From the NCBI GenBank assembly GCA_023954035.1, contig JAMLIT010000013.1, forward strand, positions 1 to 64,000: a stretch of DNA of 64,000 bases, written 5' to 3'. The notes beneath the pieces were generated by a model. That model made no database searches, had not been told where the DNA came from, and was given only the letters and a program-made list of their open reading frames with translations. The DNA comes from Burkholderiaceae bacterium. Lineage in GTDB: Bacteria; Pseudomonadota; Gammaproteobacteria; Burkholderiales; Burkholderiaceae_C. The stretch's first letter is position 1; each line of letters starts with the position of its first letter. The position numbers were made by a program, and so were the translations under genes. Positions 19,501-26,852 of this stretch are shown piece by piece.

Positions 19501-20277
19501 CACCGCGCCCTGCAGCCGCACGGGCAGGCTGGCGGGCAGGTAAGCCAGATAAGGGGCCAGGTCCAGTCCATCCCATTGGATCGTCGCTTCGCCCTTGCCA
19601 GTTTGGTCAAACGGCGTGGCCTGGGCCGATGAGCTGAAGTGGCTGTCCGCCACATCGAACGACAGATGGGGCTCCACCTTGATTTCCCGTTGCGAGGGCA
19701 GGGTGCTCAGGAACGGCACTTGCAGGGTCAGCTTGCGCACGGTATGGCTCTGGCTCACCGTGCGGTCGTTGAAGTCGATCTCGCCACCCGTCAGCGTCAG
19801 GTTGTACAGCGCCAGCCGGGCAGGGCCAGTTTCGGGCGTGTTGGGTGTATCGGGCGGGGCGGCAAAGCGCGCCAGGATGTCGTCCACGTCGTAGTGGCCG
19901 TCCGCCAGCAGGGTCAGTCGCAGATGGGGGCTGTCAATAGCCAGTGCGTCCACCACCGGTGCCAGGCGCACCAGCGACTGCAGCTCGGCGTCGGCATACA
20001 CCCGCGCAATTTCCAGCTGCGGCGCTGCACCATCGAGACCACCAACCACCAGGTCGCGCAGCGTGACTTCCAGCGTCCAGGGCGTGAATTCGAGGGCGCC
20101 CACCGTGACTGGACGTCCCAGCAGTTCGCTGGCCTTGCGCTCCAGCGGACCTTTGGCAAGCACCGGCACCAACAGCCAGCTCAGCAGCCACAGCGCCAGC
20201 AGGGCCACCACGGCCCAAAAAGCGCGGCGTACCCAGCGGTGGCGGCGCAAGGCTTCGAGAGGCAGGACAGAAGGCAT
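16543..20277 (-). CDS. Giant AsmA-like (DUF748) inner-membrane-anchored protein
   Basis: The 1,244-residue protein has a single N-terminal membrane helix (about residues 12-35, AFWAVVALLALWLLSWLLV) and a very long periplasmic part. That part has the repeating beta-strand pattern typical of AsmA/DUF748 proteins, with conserved openings such as ELLGRPVTVGALEF and ISGSLNDPQFKLGPVI. Proline/alanine-rich linkers occur near the middle. The C-terminal 200 residues include a helical, OmpA-like stretch (LTPQARQGLDKLAKAL). AsmA-like proteins are thought to form lipid-carrying bridges between the two membranes; that role is known for relatives only. The start at 20277 is chosen because the upstream extension would be translated from the tandem repeat. 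Confidence 0.85.
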   Translation of the reverse strand: MPSVLPLEALRRHRWVRRAFWAVVALLALWLLSWLLVPVLAKGPLERKASELLGRPVTVGALEFTPWTLEVTLRDLVVGGLDGAAPQLEIARVYADAELQSLVRLAPVVDALAIDSPHLRLTLLADGHYDVDDILARFAAPPDTPNTPETGPARLALYNLTLTGGEIDFNDRTVSQSHTVRKLTLQVPFLSTLPSQREIKVEPHLSFDVADSHFSSSAQATPFDQTGKGEATIQWDGLDLAPYLAYLPASLPVRLQGAVLDLNLKLAFEQKPEVAVKLTGTAQARKVQIADRSQQALLSWDRLSVALDDVRPLDHVVRLGSIELDAPLLSAARDAAGVLNLAQLATPAPTPKPAPTSPAASAPSAPAASQAASGAKAQAPKAPAWSISVAQIAVRQGTVHWADQSTRPAAALVAAGLSFEASAIAFPFQRPFPFHGALGLQGSTLAFEGQASDQTAQLKLSVKDLGLALAAPYLANTLEPELVGQINGDLGVQWDAAAAGKPGATGVTLDVGPLSVSQLALKQGKASLASVSQIALEGAKVNLDGRTVGIERLAISQPQTRVERGADGRWMFERWLKDAPASASSTSAPPDTAARPWRVQIAQASVEGGKLGFADRSQPRPVALSVSALALQASKLALDGSQPEAFTVSARVGTGTGKEDAGTLSYKGTLTPQPFATQGQLDASRLPLQALDGYLADRLAIELLQGEAGFRGDLAFAQTGRGNTLSLSGDAAIDQLRANSTGAATAKTASQVGEELLAWKSLGLRGLNVKLVPDTAPRVEVKETSLADFYARLSIDETGRINLDQLVKTPGQGAIPPAADTVASATATSAQAAPAAPATPAVAQAGAPDPLAPVLQFGPMSLVNGKVLFSDYFIKPNYSADLSELTGKLSAFSSQTAGGEPVLADLELRGRAEGSASLEVSGKLNPLAKPLALDIQAKVRDLELPPLSPYSVKYAGHGIERGKLSMDVAYEVLPSGQLTASNKLVLNQLTFGDPVANAPNSLPVKLAVALLSDSHGVIDLDLPISGSLNDPQFKLGPVIFKIIVNLIGKAITAPFSLLASALGGGDELSSVAFAPGSAALTPQARQGLDKLAKALAARPALRMTVTGTASLAREREALQRERLAQLVQAEKRRASPQDKSPVQAAEYPALLKAAYGRADMPKPRNLVGMAKDLPVAEMEALLLAHLPAATEGLALELAAQRGQAVKTYLAAQKLPEARLFLAAPKAVTPDGNWTPQAQLSLAAQ

Positions 20278-20330
20278 GGTGGGGCTCAAGGAAGAAGTCA
20301 AGGGAGCGCGCGGTGCGTTGGCAGGGTTGC

Positions 20331-20605
20331 GCTCACTTGGCAAAGCCGAGCACCACCCTGCAGGTGGTGGCTTCACATTTTGGTGCAGTCGTCACGTGCG
20401 CTGTGCGCACATGAGCCTGCCCCAGAAGAGCGCTCTTCGCTTCGCTCACTCGGCAAAGCCGAGCACCACCTTTGCGGGTGGTGGCGCCATCTTGGTGCAG
20501 TCGTCACGTGCGCTGTGCGCACATGAGCCTGCCCCAGAAGAGCGCTCTTCGCTTCGCTCACTCGGCAAAGCCGAGCACCACCCTGCGGGTGGTGGCGCTC
20601 TTCTT
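20331..20605. repeat. Tandem repeat of ~112 bp (about 2.4 copies) overlapping the alaX 3' end
   Basis: The block GGCAAAGCCGAGCACCACC recurs at 20339, 20452 and 20564, so the period is 113 then 112 bases. Between the anchors, the sequence containing GTCACGTGCGCTGTGCGCAC and AGAGCGCTCTTCGCTTCGC is repeated almost exactly. Read on the minus strand, each unit begins with a version of the last ten codons of the AlaX-like gene, then a shared downstream segment. The outer copies therefore look like duplicated gene ends. Each unit has a CCACC...GGTGG stem-loop. Confidence 0.85.
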
Positions 20606-21310
20606 CTCGATTTTTGTGACTGCGATGGCGCCGATCTCTGCGCTGTTGCCGACATGCGTGCCGCCGCAGGGCTGGAGGTCGATCAGGGCGGTGCCGCCCA
20701 CACCGCCAATGCGGATGGTGCGGATGCGACCGGTGCCGCGCGGAGGCTGCACGCTCATGCTTTTCACGAGTTGTGGGTTGGCGTCCAGATCCTCGTCGCT
20801 GATCGACTCCACGGCAAAAGGATGGGCGGCAGCCACCAGGGCAGCCAGACCCTGCGTCAACACATCCTTGTCGAGCGGATCGGTCATGGCGAAGTCCATG
20901 CGCGCGTAGTCGGGCGTGATCGAGCAGCCGTTGACCAGTTGTGGCACCAGGTGGCACAGCAGGTGCGTGGCGCTGTGCAGCCGCATCATGCGGTGGCGCC
21001 GCTCCCAGTCGATGCGCGCGGCCACGCTGTCGCCCGCCTGCAGCCGTGCCAGCAACGCCTCCTGCCCGGGCGCTGCCATGTGCACGATGCGGCCGGTGGG
21101 CGTTGCGCTATCGTCCTTTTCCTTGCGCGTGTCGGCAATGGCGATTTCGCTGCCGTCTTCGAGCAGCAGCACGCCGGTGTCCCCCGCCTGGCCACCACCG
21201 AGCGGGTAGAACACCGTCCGGTTGAGGACGATCCCCTGTGGTGTGAGGGCGAGCACTTGCGCGCTGCACATGGCCAGGCGCGCATCCTTGCGAAAGAGTT
21301 CTTCGGTCAT
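20558..21310 (-). CDS. AlaX-type alanyl-tRNA editing protein
   Basis: This free-standing homologue of the AlaRS editing domain hydrolyses mischarged Ser-tRNA(Ala) (or Gly-) in the cytoplasm. The 250-residue protein has both zinc-site motifs: HSATH (His112, His116) and CGGTH (Cys215, His219). It also has the FYPLGGGQAGDTG segment conserved in the second-domain fold. Length fits the AlaX-M/L class without the AlaRS catalytic domain. The last ten residues (TRRVVLGFAE) lie in the third copy of a tandem repeat. It diverges from the creatininase-rhodanese gene with only 35 bases between starts. Confidence 0.9.
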   Translation of the reverse strand: MTEELFRKDARLAMCSAQVLALTPQGIVLNRTVFYPLGGGQAGDTGVLLLEDGSEIAIADTRKEKDDSATPTGRIVHMAAPGQEALLARLQAGDSVAARIDWERRHRMMRLHSATHLLCHLVPQLVNGCSITPDYARMDFAMTDPLDKDVLTQGLAALVAAAHPFAVESISDEDLDANPQLVKSMSVQPPRGTGRIRTIRIGGVGGTALIDLQPCGGTHVGNSAEIGAIAVTKIEKKSATTRRVVLGFAE

Positions 21311-21345
21311 GCGGCGAATCGTAGCGCGCCCGCTACCATGCGCGG

Positions 21346-22767
21346 ATGCCTACCGAACCTGTTTTCCAGCCCGCGCTGCCCTCGCGCTTCTGGTCCGACC
21401 TGGGCACGCGCGACTTCGCGAAGCTTGCGGCCTCTGCCGCCCTAGAGCGGACCGTGGCCGTCCTGCCCGTGGCCGCGACCGAGCAGCACGGCCCGCATCT
21501 GCCGGTTGCGGTGGACGCGGCGATTCTGCAGGGCGTGATCGAGGCAGCACTGCCGCACTTGCCCGCTGACCTGCCGGTGCTGTTTTTGCCGCCGCAGAAC
21601 GTCGGCCTGAGCCCCGAACACATTCGCTTTCCGGGCACCTTGACGTTGGAGCCCGCCACGCTCATTGCGCTGTGGACGCAGCTGGGCGAGAGCGTGGCGC
21701 GCGCAGGCATCCGAAAGCTCCTGCTGTTCAACAGCCATGGCGGTCAGGTCAGCGTGATGGACATTGTCGCGCGCGAGCTGCGCGCGCGCTGCGGTCTGCT
21801 GGTGTACAGCGCGAGCTGGTTCAGCCTGCCGCTGCCGGGGGATGTGAGCGCGCGCTTCGGGGCCGACGAGCACCGCTTCGGCATCCACGCCGGTGCCATC
21901 GAAACCTCGATGATGCTGCACCTTGCGCCGCAGCGGGTGCGCATGGACCAGGCGCAGAACTTCCACTCCAGTGCGCAAGACCGCGCGGCGCGCTTTCCCC
22001 TGCTGGGCAACGGACGCAGCGCGAAGCTGGGCTGGCAGATGCAGGACTACCACCCTGCCGGCGCGGTGGGCGATGCAGCGGCGGCCACGGCGGACGACGG
22101 CCGGGCCCTGGTGCAGGCGGCCGGCGCGCAGCTCGCGGCGCTGCTGGGCGAAATCTCGCAGTTGCCGACCAGCACCCTGTGCGAAACGCCCCTGTGGTCC
22201 GCGAGCGGGGGGCAGACATCCACTCAGACCACTCCCGCTTCGGCCTCGCCGCTGCCTACGCCTACGCCTACGCCTGCGCCTGCGCCTACGCCTACGCCTG
22301 CGCCTACGCCTACGCCTGCGCCTACGCCTGCGCCTGCGCCTGCGCCTACTGCGCATGGCATTTTTCCGCGCGCCGAGCAGGGCTACGCCGGAGACGTGAC
22401 GCCCGAACAGGCCTGGCAATGGGTCAGTGCGGGCGAAGCAGTGCTGATCGACGTGCGCAGCGATGCCGAGCGCGCCTGGGTGGGCGAAGTGCCTGGTGCG
22501 CTCGCCGTGGTGTGGAAACAGTGGCCCGGCATGCTGCCAAACCCGGACTTCGATGAGCAAATGCGTGCCGCCGCCGGCTCAGGCCAGCGCGTTGTGCTGT
22601 TGTGTCGCAGCGGCGTGCGCTCCATTGCCGCAGCCCAGCGGGCCACGCAGCTGGGCATCGAAGCCTGGAACGTGCTTGAAGGTTTCGAGGGCGATCCGGA
22701 TGCAAAGGCGCAGCGCAACCACACCGGCGGGTGGCGCGCGCGCGGTCTGCCATGGCGGCAGACCTGA
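21346..22767 (+). CDS. Creatininase-family amidohydrolase fused to a rhodanese domain
   Basis: This is a two-domain protein of 473 residues. Residues 10-270 are a creatininase/MftE-like metal amidohydrolase: TEQHGPHLP with Glu46, His48 and His51, Asp57, then FNSHGGQ and HAGAIETS, the family's metal-binding and catalytic signatures. Residues 304-335 are a pure Pro-Thr/Pro-Ala linker from a hexanucleotide repeat. Residues 348-470 are a rhodanese domain with DVRS and the active loop CRSGVRS (Cys420), so sulfur transfer is possible. I know of no described role for this fusion; the substrate is unknown. No operon partner: alaX diverges upstream and a LysM gene converges. Confidence 0.88.
   Translation: MPTEPVFQPALPSRFWSDLGTRDFAKLAASAALERTVAVLPVAATEQHGPHLPVAVDAAILQGVIEAALPHLPADLPVLFLPPQNVGLSPEHIRFPGTLTLEPATLIALWTQLGESVARAGIRKLLLFNSHGGQVSVMDIVARELRARCGLLVYSASWFSLPLPGDVSARFGADEHRFGIHAGAIETSMMLHLAPQRVRMDQAQNFHSSAQDRAARFPLLGNGRSAKLGWQMQDYHPAGAVGDAAAATADDGRALVQAAGAQLAALLGEISQLPTSTLCETPLWSASGGQTSTQTTPASASPLPTPTPTPAPAPTPTPAPTPTPAPTPAPAPAPTAHGIFPRAEQGYAGDVTPEQAWQWVSAGEAVLIDVRSDAERAWVGEVPGALAVVWKQWPGMLPNPDFDEQMRAAAGSGQRVVLLCRSGVRSIAAAQRATQLGIEAWNVLEGFEGDPDAKAQRNHTGGWRARGLPWRQT
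22255..22350 (+). repeat. Hexanucleotide microsatellite, 16 units of CCTACG/CCTGCG
   Basis: Sixteen consecutive six-base units, all CCTACG or CCTGCG except the last (CCTACT), encode 32 residues of alternating Pro and Thr/Ala. Because each unit is two codons, gain or loss of units by slippage keeps the frame and only changes the linker length between the two enzyme domains. Confidence 0.95.
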
Positions 22768-22784
22768 GCGCAGGCTACGGAGCT

Positions 22785-23288
22785 CTACAGTGCCGGAATG
22801 CGCAGCTTCTGACCCGGATAGATCTTGTCTGGGTGGCTCAGCATGGGCTTGTTGGCTTCAAAGATTTTCGGGTACTTGTTGGCGTCGCCGTAGTACTTCT
22901 TGGCAATCGCGGAGAGCGTGTCGCCGCGCACCACGTCGTGGTATTGCGCTTGGGGCTCAGGGCTTGCCACCGCCATCAGGTTGTTCACCTGCTTGACGCT
23001 GGCGACGTTGCCACAGCACAGGGTGACCTTCTCCAGTGCCTCCTGCGAGGGCGCCTGGCCGCTTACGGTCACGGTGCCGGTGGCGCCGTCGTATTCCACT
23101 CGCACGCCTTCCACCCCCAGCTTTTGCGAGGCAATGTAGTTTTCAATCGCGCGGGCGGCTTTGTCGTTGAGCGCGTCCAGAGAGGGTTTGGCTTGAGGGT
23201 CGCTGGCCGCCTGCGCAGCTGCTGCCTCGACCTCCTTGCCGCCAAACAGCTTTTCGCCGGCTTCCTTGATGAAACTGAAGAGACCCAT
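22785..23288 (-). CDS. BON-LysM protein of the Kbp/YgaU family
   Basis: The 167-residue protein starts [16 protein letters not shown], as Kbp (YgaU) proteins do. It has a BON domain at about residues 35-100 ([30 protein letters not shown]) and a C-terminal LysM domain at about 118-166 ([16 protein letters not shown], then NPGQ-like YPGQKLRIP). In E. coli the homologue is a cytoplasmic potassium-binding protein induced by osmotic stress. No signal peptide is seen, which agrees. A good ribosome site AAGGAG lies before the ATG at 23288. It diverges from coaX. Confidence 0.9.
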   Translation of the reverse strand: MGLFSFIKEAGEKLFGGKEVEAAAAQAASDPQAKPSLDALNDKAARAIENYIASQKLGVEGVRVEYDGATGTVTVSGQAPSQEALEKVTLCCGNVASVKQVNNLMAVASPEPQAQYHDVVRGDTLSAIAKKYYGDANKYPKIFEANKPMLSHPDKIYPGQKLRIPAL

Positions 23289-23480
23289 GAAAACTCCTTT
23301 GTGGGTTGGTTCGCGCAAGTGGGATGGAGGATCGGCACGCGCATGTGCCGCCTCCGCGCAGGATACAGGCTGCCCGGAACGCGCGATGTCAGACGGCGGC
23401 GCGACGTGGTTGCGGCAGCGCTCGGCGCTGCTGTCGCCTTTGCAGTAGCCGCGGCAGTGAAAGTCCGCATAATTCCGCGC

Positions 23481-24245
23481 ATGACCTTTCTCGCGATCGA
23501 TGTGGGCAACACCCGCCTCAAGTGGGCGTTGCACGAGGCGCCGGCCCCCGGTGCCGCGCTGCTGGCCCAGGGAGCGGAATTTCTGGACCACATCGAGCGG
23601 CTCGGCGAAGGCGCCTGGGCCGGCTTGCCCGCGCCCGATCGCATGCTGGGCTGCGTGGTGGCGGGCGACGCCGTCAAGCGCCGCGTCGAGGAGCAAATGG
23701 AACTGTGGGACGTGGCGCCGCAGTGGGTGGTGGCCAGTGCGCAGGAGGCGGGCCTCGTCAACGGCTACGACCATCCCACCCGGCTCGGCTGCGATCGCTG
23801 GGTGGCCATGATTGGCGCGCGCCAGCGCATGCTGGCCCAAGGCCCGGCTCGGCCGCTGGTGGTGGTCATGGTGGGCACGGCGGTCACCGTCGAGGCCATC
23901 GATGCACAGGGGCGTTTTCTTGGAGGCCTGATTCTTCCGGGCCACGGCATCATGCTGCGGGCGCTGGAATCGGGCACGGCCGGCCTGCATGTGCCCACGG
24001 GCGAAGTCTGCATGTTCCCCACCAACACCAGCGATGCGCTGACCAGCGGCGGCACCTACGCCATTGCCGGCGCGGTCGAACGCATGGTGCAGCACGTGAT
24101 CGCCCATTGCGGCAGCGAACCCGTCTGCCTGATGACCGGCGGCGCCGGCTGGAAAATGGCCCCCAGCATGACGCGCCCCTTCGAACTGGTGGACAACCTG
24201 ATTTTTGACGGCTTGCTGGAGATTGCCGCTCGGCGTTTCGCTTGA
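23481..24245 (+). CDS. coaX: Type III pantothenate kinase
   Basis: This cytoplasmic enzyme makes 4'-phosphopantothenate in the first step of coenzyme A synthesis. The 254-residue protein has the ASKHA phosphate loop [13 protein letters not shown] at residues 5-17 and the pantothenate-binding segment [18 protein letters not shown]. The second phosphate motif reads [14 protein letters not shown], and [11 protein letters not shown] and TGGAGWKM follow. All fit type III rather than type I or II kinases. The ATG at 23481 begins exactly at the conserved N-terminus. In many relatives birA lies upstream; here it does not. Confidence 0.95.
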   Translation: MTFLAIDVGNTRLKWALHEAPAPGAALLAQGAEFLDHIERLGEGAWAGLPAPDRMLGCVVAGDAVKRRVEEQMELWDVAPQWVVASAQEAGLVNGYDHPTRLGCDRWVAMIGARQRMLAQGPARPLVVVMVGTAVTVEAIDAQGRFLGGLILPGHGIMLRALESGTAGLHVPTGEVCMFPTNTSDALTSGGTYAIAGAVERMVQHVIAHCGSEPVCLMTGGAGWKMAPSMTRPFELVDNLIFDGLLEIAARRFA

Positions 24246-24350
24246 GGACCGAAGCTCCAAGCCTGCCTGCCCAGGCTTGTGCGGCTCCGAAGGACTTGCG
24301 CCTGTGGCGCTGGCTCAAAGGCCCAGAGCGCCTCAGTGGGTGCAAGCCAT

Positions 24351-25124
24351 CTACTCTTCGAGTTCCGCCCGCGCCAGATCGACGTCCAACTGCTCCATCG
24401 CATCCTGCGGCTTGCAGGCCGCGGCTTGTTCGTACAGCGCAGTCGCCTCGGCCATCTTGCGCTCGCCTTCGAGCATGACCAGGGCGTTGGCGTACTCGAT
24501 CATCGCGATGGCCGAGCCGGGGTTCAGGCGCAAGGCCTCCTGGAACAATTTGAGTCCCTTGTCCTTCTTGGCGCCATAGGTCATGCCGCCGATCAGCGCG
24601 CCGACCTTGTCGATGACTTCCGCATGGAATGCGCCCAGCGCAATGTGCGCGTCGGCGTGCTGGGGCGCCAGGGCGATCGCTTTTTCCAGCGATTCGCGGA
24701 TCTTGCTGCCCAGGCCCTGGGCCAGCGCCTTGGCCACGCTGATGCCCTGGCTGTAGCGTCCCAGCGCATAGGCATTCCAATACCAGGCGTTGGCGTTCTT
24801 GGGTTCAGACTGGGCTTGCTGCTGCGCCTGTTCTGCCACTTGCATGAAGAGCTCCAGCCGCGTCTTTTCTTTCTTCTCCAGGTAGTTGGCATAGATCGAC
24901 GTCGCTTTGTTGGCGGCGGTAATGCCGGCGCCGCCCGCGGCCAGGCCCACACGCGCTGCTTCCTGGAAGTCACCGTTGTGGAAATGGGCCCAGGCTTGCA
25001 GCACCTGCGGATCCTTGGGAAGCGGCTCGGCGTCGCCGGTGTGCAGACGCGCCCAGTGTTTCTTCAATTGGGCGCCATCGAACTGAAACTGGCCTGCGTG
25101 GGGGTAGAGGGTCCATTTCGCCAT
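24351..25124 (-). CDS. TPR-like protein of unknown function
   Basis: The 257-residue protein is almost all helical and lacks a signal peptide. It has at least two tetratricopeptide-like pairs: NANAWYWNAYALGRYSQG with the following ALAPQHADAHIALGAFH, and ALRLNPGSAIAMIEYANAL. This suggests a protein-protein scaffold in the cytoplasm. The start at 25124 (MAKWTLYPH) is used because earlier in-frame residues are cysteine-rich and implausible. It lies downstream of a TetR-type regulator on the same strand, 52 bases away, and may share its transcript. No partner or pathway can be named. Confidence 0.75.
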   Translation of the reverse strand: MAKWTLYPHAGQFQFDGAQLKKHWARLHTGDAEPLPKDPQVLQAWAHFHNGDFQEAARVGLAAGGAGITAANKATSIYANYLEKKEKTRLELFMQVAEQAQQQAQSEPKNANAWYWNAYALGRYSQGISVAKALAQGLGSKIRESLEKAIALAPQHADAHIALGAFHAEVIDKVGALIGGMTYGAKKDKGLKLFQEALRLNPGSAIAMIEYANALVMLEGERKMAEATALYEQAAACKPQDAMEQLDVDLARAELEE

Positions 25125-25176
25125 CGGGTTCTCCAGTATTTTTGCGTTGTCGCTGCGGTTGGGCTGTAAAAGGAGG

Positions 25177-25839
25177 TCAGTCGTTCGCGCCCTGATAGGC
25201 CTGCGCCAGGGCCAGCAAATGCTGGCGCTGGTCGGACTGCAAGTAAGGCATGAGCAGGTTGAGCACGTGGTGGGCACCGCGCATCAGGGCGGCCTGCGCG
25301 CTTTCGGGCTCCAGCGCGCGGCGCGGGTCGCGCACGTACTCGAAGCTGAGCCAGTAGGTGAGCACGACCACCATGCTGGTGGCGGTAGGTCCCACCTCGC
25401 GGGCGTCAATCTTCAATGCGCCATTGCGCTCCATGCCCGCCAGCAGGCCGCGCACCGCGCGCGCCTTGTCGGCGAGCACACTCTGGAAATGGGTCTCCAG
25501 CAAGCGGTTCTTGGACAACAGATCGTTCAGGTCGCGGTACAGAAAACGGTATTGCCAGATCAGCTCGAACAGGGAGTGCATGAAAAACCATGCGTCTTCG
25601 ACGTTGCGCACACCGGGCGCTGCGCCCAGCAACTGGCCCAGTGCGCGTTCGTAGCGCTCGAACAAGGTGTTGATCAGCTCATCCTTGGCCGGATAGTGGT
25701 AGTACAGATTACCGGGGCTGATGCGCAGCTCGGCCGAAATGAGCGTCGTGGAGACGTTGGGCTCGCCGAACCGGTTGAACAGTTCCAGCGTGACCTCCAG
25801 AATGCGTTCTGCCGTGCGTCTCGGTGCTTTTTTCACCAT
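25177..25839 (-). CDS. TetR/AcrR-family transcriptional regulator
   Basis: The 220-residue protein has the N-terminal helix-turn-helix of TetR regulators (residues 8-55), including TTLISAELRISPGNLYYHYPAKDELI with the typical GNLYYHF-like recognition helix. The C-terminal ligand-binding half is helical and unlike any member I can name. Sizes and the YYHYPAKDEL motif resemble regulators next to phasin and fatty-acid genes; the phasin gene is directly upstream. Control of the phasin or the fatty acyl reductase is therefore a reasonable but untested guess. Confidence 0.88.
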   Translation of the reverse strand: MVKKAPRRTAERILEVTLELFNRFGEPNVSTTLISAELRISPGNLYYHYPAKDELINTLFERYERALGQLLGAAPGVRNVEDAWFFMHSLFELIWQYRFLYRDLNDLLSKNRLLETHFQSVLADKARAVRGLLAGMERNGALKIDAREVGPTATSMVVVLTYWLSFEYVRDPRRALEPESAQAALMRGAHHVLNLLMPYLQSDQRQHLLALAQAYQGAND

Positions 25840-25961
25840 GGTGTGCGGTCGGTTGCGTCGAGCGCTTGGGGCTTTGTCTGCGACGATTGTCAGCTACTCT
25901 AACCGACGCACGCATGCCGTCGGAATGCTGCAGCGCATCATGTTGATGCCCCGCAAATAGC

Positions 25962-25995
25962 GCGGCCGCCAGGCCTTCAAAGGCATGGCGGCCGC
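25962..25995. other. Strong nested hairpin between phasin and TetR genes
   Basis: GCGGCCGCCA (25962-25971) pairs perfectly with TGGCGGCCGC (25986-25995), and an inner GCCTT/AAGGC pair fills most of the loop. A second GCCGGC stem lies just upstream near 26000-26022. There is no T-run, so a factor-assisted terminator or RNA-stabilising element for the phasin transcript is more likely than a classic terminator. Confidence 0.5.
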
Positions 25996-26030
25996 ATTCG
26001 GCCGGCTTGCACCGGCCGGCGAACGATCAA

Positions 26031-26654
26031 TCAGGACGCGCTGGCCGCGTCTGCAGAGCCGGTGTCCGCCGCGCGCGGCGCGGCCTTGGGGAAGGGCGCG
26101 CGTGCGGTGCGGGGCTTGGCGCCTGCCTTGGTCGCGCTCTTGGCGGCGCTCTTGCGAGCGGCGGGCTTGGCGGAGGCCTTCTTCGCTGGCGCCTTGGCAG
26201 CTGCCTTGGCGCTCGCTTTGGCCGCAGGTTTGGCCGACCCGGGAACGGTCTTGCCCATGCTCTTGGCCAGGGCGTCGATGCGGGCGTTGAGCACGTCCAG
26301 ATCGCGCGAGGAAGGAACGCCCAGTTTGGCCAGGGACTTGGCTACGCGGTCTTCAAAAATGTTTTCCAGCTTGTCCCACTGGCCCGCAGCGCGCGAGCTG
26401 ATGTCGCTGGCCATGTTGGTCATGCGGCTGGTGGCTTCGGAGATCTTTTCTTCGGCGGCCGACTGGGTCTTGCGCTGCATGGACAGGCCTTCCTTGACCA
26501 GGGCTTCGAACACCTTGGTGCCTTCTTCCTGGGCCTTGGAAAACGCGCCCAGGCCGGCCAGCCAGATTTGCTGGGCCGAGTCTTTGACGGTGCTTGCGAG
26601 CTGGGCGCCGCTCTTGTTCTTTTCCTTGCTGATCTTTTGCAGTTTCTTGACCAT
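26031..26654 (-). CDS. PhaF/PhaI-type phasin (polyhydroxyalkanoate granule protein)
   Basis: The 207-residue protein has a phasin domain at residues 15-115 with SAQQIWLAGLGAFSKAQEEG, the conserved start of the granule-associated family. A coiled-coil-like helix follows. The C-terminal tail of about 75 residues is made of Ala/Lys/Pro repeats (KPAAKASAKAAAKAP), like PhaF, whose histone-like tail binds DNA and helps share granules between daughter cells. It has no signal peptide. It diverges from the fatty acyl reductase gene across a 198-base gap that must hold both promoters. Confidence 0.9.
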   Translation of the reverse strand: MVKKLQKISKEKNKSGAQLASTVKDSAQQIWLAGLGAFSKAQEEGTKVFEALVKEGLSMQRKTQSAAEEKISEATSRMTNMASDISSRAAGQWDKLENIFEDRVAKSLAKLGVPSSRDLDVLNARIDALAKSMGKTVPGSAKPAAKASAKAAAKAPAKKASAKPAARKSAAKSATKAGAKPRTARAPFPKAAPRAADTGSADAASAS

Positions 26655-26852
26655 GGTTCCTCCGAAAGGGTGGGTGGACGCCGTGGCAGATTGCTTCGGC
26701 GCATGCAGCCAATGTATGCGCGCTCGCTGCGCAGGTGTAGGTGCGCGCTCCTAAAAACCTAGAGTGCGCAGTCCAGCCCCTGCGCGGGTTTTCGCTGAAC
26801 CGATGCGCCGTGCGCTGGGCAAGAATGGGGGTCTTCGCAAAGGGAGTGATTT

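Noticed and set aside
20331..20605. CRISPR-like array
   Set aside because: The units are about 112 bases long with no short repeat/unique spacer pattern, and no cas genes are present.
22255..22350. CRISPR or regulatory tandem repeat
   Set aside because: It is a hexanucleotide run read in frame as a Pro-Thr/Ala linker.
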